In this document: one piece after another, positions 1-4,665 of the stretch
Position numbering within the stretch: the first letter of the stretch is position 1
How the letters are laid out: each line of letters begins with the position of its first letter
DNA from: Chloroflexi bacterium RBG_16_51_16
Lineage (GTDB): Bacteria; Chloroflexota; Anaerolineae; Anaerolineales; Villigracilaceae
NCBI GenBank assembly: GCA_001796785.1
Contig: MGNL01000016.1
Coordinates: forward strand, 16,489 to 22,417
Direction of reading: 5' to 3'
Length of the DNA stretch: 5,929 nt
Program-made: the position numbers and the translations under genes
Notes under the pieces: generated by a model
The model's input: only the letters and a program-made list of their open reading frames with translations
Told to the model about the DNA's origin: nothing
Database searches by the model: none

Positions 1-682
1 GGGATGGCACCTCGATCTTCCCGTCTGGCCGATACAGCGTTACCCCTCCCTTGCCATAAACCTGCCAACCGTCGCCGCCGGAGATCATGCCGGTGCCTTC
101 ATCGATTCCAACCAGGATCGTATCCGGCAGTAATTTTGAAAGAGAACCGACCCATTCCCTTCCGAAGTTATTGTGGTGCGGAAGTACACAGGAGCCTGGC
201 ACCAAATTCAATCCGGGCAGCAATTTTTTAACGTACGGGTCGTAGTAATGTTCGCACAGGACCATCGCGCCTGCACTCGAACCCGCCAGCACCCCGCCGC
301 TGGCAAAGACTTCCAGCGCTGTTTCCCAGGTAAGACTTCCCTGGAGCGTCGTGGCCAGGTATTCAGGAAATCCACCCAGAAGATAGATCAGTTTCGCCGA
401 TCGCAGCGTCTGCGCTAGGCTCGGATCGTTGGCACTGACCTTATCGATAACATTGACCACGCTCACCTGCATTGCGCCAAGGCTTCGAAACCAGTGAACG
501 CCGTTCATGCCGGCTCGGGTGTGGTTGTTGTCCGGCGCGGCTGCCGTGGGTAGGATGCAGATGGGCGCCTTGAAACCGCCCGCCAGGTTGATGGCGTGCA
601 GGTCCGCTTCGGCCATCTTGCCGGAGAACTCTGCACCGCCTGCCAGAAGGAGATGACGGGTGGGATTATTTAAAGGACTCAA
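1..682 (-). CDS. Peptidase S51 / cyanophycinase-like hydrolase, 3' end beyond window
   Basis: Partial gene: 227 codons are visible and no stop is reached before the window edge. The reading frame is open from 682 downward. Family S51 holds serine hydrolases with a class I glutamine amidotransferase-like fold, including dipeptidase E and cyanophycinase. Seen here: an N-terminal strand LLLAGGAEF (residues 11-19), a YLLGGFPEYL segment (100-109), and the nucleophile elbow AGSSAGAM (133-140), where Ser136 (codon at 275-277) is the expected catalytic serine. His169/His170 in LPHHNNFGRE is the expected catalytic histidine region, and VGIDEGTGM (191-199) matches the GIDE segment of cyanophycinase-like members. 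The start is TTG at 680-682: an in-frame TAA lies four codons upstream and the first in-frame ATG is codon 23, inside the conserved fold. This start overlaps the STAS gene by 17 bases, suggesting translational coupling. The substrate is unknown; nothing here shows cyanophycin metabolism. Family assignment is firm, specificity is not. Confidence 0.88.
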   Translation of the reverse strand, partial: MSPLNNPTRHLLLAGGAEFSGKMAEADLHAINLAGGFKAPICILPTAAAPDNNHTRAGMNGVHWFRSLGAMQVSVVNVIDKVSANDPSLAQTLRSAKLIYLLGGFPEYLATTLQGSLTWETALEVFASGGVLAGSSAGAMVLCEHYYDPYVKKLLPGLNLVPGSCVLPHHNNFGREWVGSLSKLLPDTILVGIDEGTGMISGGDGWQVYGKGGVTLYRPDGKIEVPS

Positions 683-1061
683 GCGCCTGTTTTACATCGG
701 GGAAGATGGGTATGTTATGCAGAAAACCAGCCAGGTTGAGGATTGAATAGACGTTCGTTGTCGCCCCTGCCAGTTTGAAATAACTCGACTTGTACAGGTC
801 GCCGGGATTTGCTTTTTGGTAGGTATCGATCTCCGCCCGGGGTGTGAAAAGATACATGGCATCGTGCAGGGCACGCAAGCCGGCGCTGGTGATCATCACC
901 ACCCCGCCCATATCCACCAGCAGGTATCTCGCGCCGGAACCTTTTTCCCGGCGGGCTGCCTCTACGAATTCCACTTCGGTATTGGCGTTGAGCATCCCGT
1001 CCAGTCTGAAAAGAACAACACCGCCCTGCTCGGTCTTCGTGATGGATAATTTGTCAGCCAA
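666..1061 (-). CDS. STAS-domain protein, anti-sigma factor antagonist-like
   Basis: A 131-residue protein, essentially a single STAS domain, the fold of SpoIIAA/RsbV-type anti-anti-sigma factors. In that family a serine at the start of helix alpha-1 is phosphorylated by an anti-sigma kinase, which controls partner switching. Seen here: an opening strand LSITKTEQGGVVLFRLDG (residues 5-22), the strand YLLVDMGG (46-53), then the signature ITSAGLRAL (57-65). Ser59 sits where the phosphorylated serine is expected, so regulation by phosphorylation remains possible. The C-terminal half ends in a beta-helix unit, NIPIFPDVKQALESF. Compared with ordinary STAS domains of about 100-110 residues it has an extra stretch after helix 1 (about residues 72-95). 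The start is TTG at 1059-1061; no upstream in-frame ATG was seen and the fold begins at once. AAGGA at 1072-1076 lies 10 bases upstream. It follows the SRPBCC gene by 13 bases and overlaps the S51 gene by 17. No kinase or phosphatase partner is in the window. Confidence 0.85.
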   Translation of the reverse strand: MADKLSITKTEQGGVVLFRLDGMLNANTEVEFVEAARREKGSGARYLLVDMGGVVMITSAGLRALHDAMYLFTPRAEIDTYQKANPGDLYKSSYFKLAGATTNVYSILNLAGFLHNIPIFPDVKQALESFK

Positions 1062-1071
1062 CTTATTAACG

Positions 1072-1076
1072 TCCTT
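1072..1076 (-). promoter_or_regulatory. Ribosome binding site of the STAS gene
   Basis: AAGGA on the minus strand, 10 bases before the TTG start at 1061, a slightly long spacing. It overlaps the TAA stop codon of the upstream SRPBCC gene (1075-1077), so a ribosome finishing that gene would stop on the binding site of the next. This supports the TTG start and suggests coupled translation. Confidence 0.5.
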
Positions 1077-1536
1077 ACTCGGAGGTCTTGCCTTCCAGTT
1101 TTTCCTTGAGCCTGGCCATGGATTTGCGCATCATCGGGTTCCCGACCAGCGGATCGATCATGAGCCGAAAAAGAAATGCCTTCACTGCCGGGAGGGAAGT
1201 GCTGACCTTGCGTTCCATGCGGGTTTCGCCGCCCCGGGATTCGAACGTGAACGTGTGCTGCACTTCACCCACCCCCGGGTCCTTTGCCATAAAAGCGAAT
1301 ACGTTCGGCGGGTGGAACTGCGTCACCTGCAGCTCGTTCTTCCGTTCTTTTTCATTGAGCAGTTCGCCGTGAGAGACGTATTTGCTGCCGACGCCAACCT
1401 GACCTGCCGTCCTGGCCTCCACTCTTAATAAACCACCGCTCCATTCCGGGTGGCGCGTAAGGTCGGACACGTAGGCGAATACCTCTTCCTGGGGCGCTTT
1501 TATGAATACGGAGAAGGTCTTGGTTTGGGTTGCCAT
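1075..1536 (-). CDS. SRPBCC (START/polyketide cyclase-like) family protein
   Basis: A 153-residue soluble protein with the layout of the SRPBCC superfamily, helix-grip domains that bind hydrophobic ligands in a deep cavity. Seen here: the N-terminal strand TKTFSVFIKAPQEEVFAYVSD (residues 5-25), the classic opening with an APxEEVFxYVSD helix followed by HPEWSGGL (29-36); middle beta strands including VGSKYVSHGEL (49-59) and HTFTFES (94-100); and a long C-terminal helix with Arg/Lys-rich ends (about 128-149, DPLVGNPMMRKSMARLKEKL) that would close the cavity. The ligand or reaction cannot be read from the sequence. The start is ATG at 1534-1536. The frame stays open upstream to 1722, but that extension is an out-of-frame reading of the fpg 3' end and carries no SRPBCC homology. 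No good ribosome binding site is seen. The gene lies 55 bases after fpg and 13 before the STAS gene. Confidence 0.82.
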   Translation of the reverse strand: MATQTKTFSVFIKAPQEEVFAYVSDLTRHPEWSGGLLRVEARTAGQVGVGSKYVSHGELLNEKERKNELQVTQFHPPNVFAFMAKDPGVGEVQHTFTFESRGGETRMERKVSTSLPAVKAFLFRLMIDPLVGNPMMRKSMARLKEKLEGKTSE

Positions 1537-1561
1537 GGACTGGTCGATAAATGAGGCTGAA

Positions 1562-1570
1562 ATTTTACCA
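1562..1570 (-). promoter_or_regulatory. Possible extended -10 promoter before the SRPBCC gene
   Basis: The minus strand reads TGGTAAAAT in the 55-base gap between fpg and the SRPBCC gene, matching the extended -10 pattern TGnTATAAT at all but one position. Transcription would begin near 1555, about 20 bases before the ATG at 1536. The hexamer 17 bases upstream (GTTAAT) is a poor -35, which an extended -10 can tolerate. The match is short, so it may be chance. Confidence 0.25.
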
Positions 1571-1591
1571 GATTCAACCTCACGATTAACC

Positions 1592-2419
1592 TCAACTATA
1601 TTCTCCGGGCTGGCAGGTGCGGCAAAAATTCGTGATCCGATCGTTGGCACCGACCAGCGAAATTGCATTTCCGCAGCGCGGGCACGGCTCGCCGGTTTTG
1701 TTGTGCACCGCCATGAATTCACGTGGTTTCAGGTGGATCTCGTCCTTCATCTCGGAGCGCACCTTATCGATGGCTTCCTGCAGGGTTGATCGCATTGCGG
1801 CATACAGCTTCTCCACCTCGGCCTCGTCCAATTGACCCGTTTTTCGATGGGGATGCAGGCGCGCCTGCCAAAGGATCTCATCTGCATAAGCGTTCCCGAT
1901 TCCTGCCACGAACCCACCCCGGGTCAGGACTGCTTTGATCTCACCCAGTTGCCGGGTTAATCGATCGCGAAATACATCCTGGGATATTTCCAACGGCTCA
2001 GGACCAACATCTGAATATCCAGGAACGGCTTCCAGTTCCCGGCTGAGGTAGAATTGACCCATCTGCTTCAGGTCGAAGTATCGGAGCTGATCCCCACTTG
2101 AGAGGGTAAGGATCAGGTGTGTCTTCAGGCGCAGTTTATCTGAATCCGAAGCCAATTGAAGTCGGCCGGTCAACTTGGGATTGATGGCTAAAAACAATTT
2201 GGAAGGATCCGCCCCGAAGTCGAAGACCAGGAACTTGCCGCGTCTGTGGATCGATCCGATCGTACGACGGATAAGCGCTTTTTCAAATCCCGTGGTCGTG
2301 AGATCACGCAGCACGATCGCGCTTCCAGGCGGTATGAGCTGGACGGCAGTAATAGTCTGCCCTACCGCGCGTCGTTCCAGCACCTCCCGGACGATCTCCA
2401 GTTCAGGGAGTTCCGGCAT
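1592..2419 (-). CDS. mutM: Formamidopyrimidine-DNA glycosylase (Fpg/MutM), divergent type
   Basis: A 275-residue bifunctional DNA glycosylase/AP lyase of base excision repair; the family removes oxidised purines such as 8-oxoguanine and formamidopyrimidines and nicks the DNA by beta,delta-elimination. Seen here: MPELPELE at the N-terminus, giving the catalytic proline (residue 2) and glutamate (residue 3) after methionine removal; the conserved lysine K62 in RRGKFLVFDF; the helix-two-turn-helix segment FVAGIGNAYADEILW (170-184) with Asn175; and a C-terminal zinc finger with C246-x2-C249-x16-C266-x2-C269 and Arg261 in the finger loop. Length is typical. Unusual points: the normal HxGMxG segment reads INPKLTG (79-85), and the DPRRFG segment reads DLKQMG (116-121), so the residues that fill the gap left by the flipped base are changed. 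The ATG at 2417-2419 is fixed by the need for Pro2; no strong ribosome binding site precedes it. It lies 47 bases after the lipoprotein gene. Confidence 0.93.
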   Translation of the reverse strand: MPELPELEIVREVLERRAVGQTITAVQLIPPGSAIVLRDLTTTGFEKALIRRTIGSIHRRGKFLVFDFGADPSKLFLAINPKLTGRLQLASDSDKLRLKTHLILTLSSGDQLRYFDLKQMGQFYLSRELEAVPGYSDVGPEPLEISQDVFRDRLTRQLGEIKAVLTRGGFVAGIGNAYADEILWQARLHPHRKTGQLDEAEVEKLYAAMRSTLQEAIDKVRSEMKDEIHLKPREFMAVHNKTGEPCPRCGNAISLVGANDRITNFCRTCQPGEYS

Positions 2420-2466
2420 GGGCTGACTTGCTTGACACTAATAGTTCCGTGGAGCCGGATGTATGA

Positions 2467-3108
2467 CTATTCAAGAATGATCTGAGGCTCGATCGATTCC
2501 GTCAGGGTGATGTCCAGGTTTGCGCGGAGCGAGTCCTGTTCATAACGCAGCAGCTCACTCTCTACATTTTCGATGTCGATCTTTAAAAGCTCGCGCAGCA
2601 GGGTCAGCGATTCAACAAGATCAGGGTCTTTGCTGGTCGTAATCAGCCCCCAAAGATGCTCCTCAGCCAGGTTGAGCCGAGCCAGTTTTTCGTGCGCCAG
2701 CTTGTACTCCTTGGTGACATCCGTGTTATAGATGCTGTCGTTAGCCACCTGGATCGCCAACTTGTGGGCTGCCTGGCGGAGTTCGGCTAATGATTCTGGT
2801 GGCACCTTGGCGTTCAGGTTGGCATAAGTGCCCGACTCTGGGTAGGTATAGCTCGATGCGGACATGATGTCGCCTCCGGCGTCCTGGATCGCTTGTTCGA
2901 GAACGGATAAGGCTTCCGCCGGATCTTCTACGATCAGGCTGACGCTCGAAGACTTGATGATCACCCTGAGGTCGGACGGCAGTGGCGTTGGGGTTGACGC
3001 TTGAATTCGAATGCCGGGTGTCTTCTCTGGAACAAGCCCGGTATTGGCTTGTGCACTGCATGCTGAAACCAGGAGAGAGATTACCAGGATTGTTATCCAT
3101 TTATTCAT
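2467..3108 (-). CDS. DUF4349-like lipoprotein lacking the usual C-terminal membrane helix
   Basis: A 213-residue predicted lipoprotein. The N-terminus MNKWITILVISLLVSACS has a short positive start, a hydrophobic core and a lipobox VSAC; Cys17 would be lipid-modified by the Lgt/Lsp pathway and anchor the protein outside the cytoplasmic membrane. A proline/threonine-rich linker (about residues 28-45) leads to a domain like DUF4349: RVIIKSSSVSLIVEDPAEAL (48-67), AGGDIMSASSY (77-87), a strand NLNAKVPPESL (97-107), then NDSIYNTDVTKEY (123-135) with the family's DVT motif, a long charged helical part (about 134-192) likely to form a coiled-coil hairpin, and a closing strand DSLRANLDITL. Family members often continue into a C-terminal membrane helix, but this one stops ten or so residues after the domain. 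No function is known for DUF4349. The start is set by AAGGAGG at 3114-3120. It lies 96 bases after the decarboxylase gene. Confidence 0.8.
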   Translation of the reverse strand: MNKWITILVISLLVSACSAQANTGLVPEKTPGIRIQASTPTPLPSDLRVIIKSSSVSLIVEDPAEALSVLEQAIQDAGGDIMSASSYTYPESGTYANLNAKVPPESLAELRQAAHKLAIQVANDSIYNTDVTKEYKLAHEKLARLNLAEEHLWGLITTSKDPDLVESLTLLRELLKIDIENVESELLRYEQDSLRANLDITLTESIEPQIILE

Positions 3109-3113
3109 AGGTT

Positions 3114-3120
3114 CCTCCTT
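3114..3120 (-). promoter_or_regulatory. Strong ribosome binding site of the DUF4349-like lipoprotein gene
   Basis: AAGGAGG on the minus strand, followed by five bases and the ATG at 3108. It is a near-perfect Shine-Dalgarno match at good spacing and fixes the start, which also gives a proper lipoprotein signal peptide. Confidence 0.8.
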
Positions 3121-3204
3121 CTATCTAATCAACAAGACGCCGGCAGGCGCAGCTTGGTTCCGTCAACAGGATGATTCCGCCAAACAAATTCGATTGGTTT
3201 ACCT

Positions 3205-4563
3205 TCAACCCGACTTTTTTGCATCTCCTGCGACCCTTATGATCGACTCAAGGCTCTTATCGATGTCTTCGTCGGTCGTAGCCCAACTGCTCACACTGAT
3301 CCGCATCGCCGTGCGGCCCTGCCATTCGGTCCCGCCGCACCAGCATACACCGTCCCGCTGGATACCCGTGATCACACTTCGTGTGAGCTCGGGGCTGCCG
3401 AAGGAGACCAGCACCTGGTTAAGCACGACATCGTTCAAGATTTCAAAGCCAGCCGTGGACAACTCCTTTGCCATGCGCTGGGCATGTGCGCAGCAGCGGT
3501 CGATCAATTCCGCTAGTCCCTTCCTTCCGAGCGAGCGCAGCGCCGCCCAGATTTCGATGCCCCGCCCCCGGCGGGACATTTCCGGGACGAACAGATGCGG
3601 ATCGCGAGTCTCACCTTCGAGAAGATAGGCTGCGCTGGCTGACATCGCCGCGTTGAGGTGGCGCTTGTCTTTAACAAAGACCAGGCCGCTGTCATAGTGT
3701 ACGTTCAGCCATTTATGTGCATCTGTTGCAAGCGAATCTGCCTTCTCAAGACCTTTGATGAGATGTCGCGTTGACGGCGATGCAGCCGCCCACAATCCAA
3801 AGGCGCCATCCACGTGCACCCAGGTGTTTGCCGATCTCACTTTCGAACAGATTTCTTCAAGCGGATCGAACGCACCGGTGTTCACGTTTCCCGCTTGCAG
3901 GCAGACGATCGCAGGCTCATGGATCACAGGAAAGGCTGCCGCATTGATTCTGCCTTGTGCATCTACTGGCACACGCACTACTCGCTCGCGGCCAAAACCC
4001 AACAAGCTCAGGGCTTTTAACAGGCTGACATGGACTTCATTCCCAACAATCACCTCGATCGAAGGCGCGCCGAAGAGTCCCTTGGATTCGACGTCCCACC
4101 CTTGAGCATCGAGCAGCGCATGCCTCGCCGCGGCCAGGCCGGTGAAGTTGGCCATGGTCGCGCCGCTCACGAATCCGACCTCGGTCGTCGGTGCGAGTCC
4201 CAATAGGGAGTTGAGCCACTCGCGACTGACTTTTTCGAGCGCGCTCGCGGTCGGTGACGAAATCCCCAGGACCGCGTTTTGATCCCAGGCGCTTGCTAAA
4301 ATGTTGGCTGCCATGGCTGCCGGCAGCGACCCGCCCGTGACAAAACCGAAATATCTCCCGCCCGTGGAAGCGACGGTGGCTGGTGAACCCAGGGTGTCGA
4401 GTTCCTGGAGTACTGACTCCGGAGCTATAGGATCATCCTGCAGGGGTTGATTGAACTTGCTTAATCCAATTAAGGATTCGGGTGAAGGCCCTACCCGCCG
4501 GTTATCCAAACCATTTAGGTATTCAGCCGCACGTTTGGCAGCATCCATGATGAGCGATTCCAC
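3205..4563 (-). CDS. PLP-dependent group II decarboxylase-family enzyme
   Basis: A complete 452-residue fold-type I pyridoxal-phosphate enzyme of the group II decarboxylase family (glutamate, aromatic amino acid and tyrosine decarboxylases and relatives). Seen here: GGRYFGFVTGGSLPAAMAA (residues 68-86), a substrate-side segment common in these enzymes; FVSGATMANFTGLAAAR (131-147) for phosphate binding; NEVHVSLLKA (175-184) with His178, expected to stack on the cofactor ring; VHVDGAFG (249-256) with Asp252 contacting the pyridine nitrogen; DAHKWLN (281-287) with Lys284 as the Schiff-base lysine; and a C-terminal small domain ending GGTEWQGRTAMRISVSSWATT. All core residues are present, so it should be active. 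The substrate cannot be assigned; some relatives are labelled aminotransferases in databases. The start is GTG at 4561-4563, chosen because AGGAGG lies five bases upstream, while the ATG at 4548 would be 20 bases away. Likely cytosolic. It follows the comEC gene by 102 bases. Confidence 0.9.
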   Translation of the reverse strand: MESLIMDAAKRAAEYLNGLDNRRVGPSPESLIGLSKFNQPLQDDPIAPESVLQELDTLGSPATVASTGGRYFGFVTGGSLPAAMAANILASAWDQNAVLGISSPTASALEKVSREWLNSLLGLAPTTEVGFVSGATMANFTGLAAARHALLDAQGWDVESKGLFGAPSIEVIVGNEVHVSLLKALSLLGFGRERVVRVPVDAQGRINAAAFPVIHEPAIVCLQAGNVNTGAFDPLEEICSKVRSANTWVHVDGAFGLWAAASPSTRHLIKGLEKADSLATDAHKWLNVHYDSGLVFVKDKRHLNAAMSASAAYLLEGETRDPHLFVPEMSRRGRGIEIWAALRSLGRKGLAELIDRCCAHAQRMAKELSTAGFEILNDVVLNQVLVSFGSPELTRSVITGIQRDGVCWCGGTEWQGRTAMRISVSSWATTDEDIDKSLESIIRVAGDAKKSG

Positions 4564-4568
4564 TTCAA

Positions 4569-4574
4569 CCTCCT
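4569..4574 (-). promoter_or_regulatory. Ribosome binding site that decides the GTG start of the decarboxylase gene
   Basis: AGGAGG on the minus strand, five bases before GTG at 4563. The next in-frame ATG (4548) is 20 bases away, so this site selects the GTG start. Confidence 0.75.
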
Positions 4575-4592
4575 AAATCTAAGAGAGTCATC

Positions 4593-4598
4593 ATTCTA
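4593..4598 (-). promoter_or_regulatory. Weak candidate -10 box before the decarboxylase gene
   Basis: The minus strand reads TAGAAT, five of six matches to TATAAT, about 30 bases before the GTG start. The hexamer at the expected -35 distance is a poor match. It directly follows a run of six T residues. It is reported only because the 102-base gap after comEC could hold a promoter; chance is quite possible. Confidence 0.2.
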
Positions 4599-4626
4599 AA
4601 AAATTCTCGAAACGCATCCCATCGAG
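4598..4626 (-). terminator. Weak terminator-like hairpin after comEC
   Basis: On the minus strand, CTCGA (4622-4626) can pair with TCGAG (4606-4610), and the downstream arm is followed closely by six T residues (4598-4603). An alternative pairing uses TCGAAA (4634-4639) and TTTCGA (4608-4613). The stems are only 5-6 base pairs with long loops, so this is marginal. Its position, about 40 bases after the comEC stop codon, suits an intrinsic terminator. Confidence 0.25.
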
Positions 4627-4665
4627 GTATTAATTTCGACTGGATTTGAAGTAGGTGTGTATCAC

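Noticed and set aside
844..1428. A 194-codon open frame on the plus strand
   Set aside because: It is antisense to the STAS and SRPBCC genes, which have clear domain motifs; its translation is low-complexity and shows no recognisable family.
1537..1722. N-terminal extension of the SRPBCC gene to a start at 1722
   Set aside because: The extension is an out-of-frame reading of the fpg zinc-finger region plus the gap; the SRPBCC fold starts exactly at the ATG at 1536.
2420..2466. TTGACA on the plus strand and a TCCG/CGGA mini-hairpin in the gap before fpg
   Set aside because: The hexamer points against every gene here with no matching -10, and the stem is only four base pairs with no T run.
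3121..3204. Possible promoter or terminator between the decarboxylase and lipoprotein genes
   Set aside because: A minus-strand TTGACG is present but no -10 sits at a workable distance, and the candidate stems (CAAG/CTTG with GCC/GGC) are broken and lack a T run.
3011..3628. A 205-codon open frame on the plus strand
   Set aside because: It runs across the lipoprotein start, its ribosome binding site and the end of the decarboxylase gene; it has no domain-like pattern.
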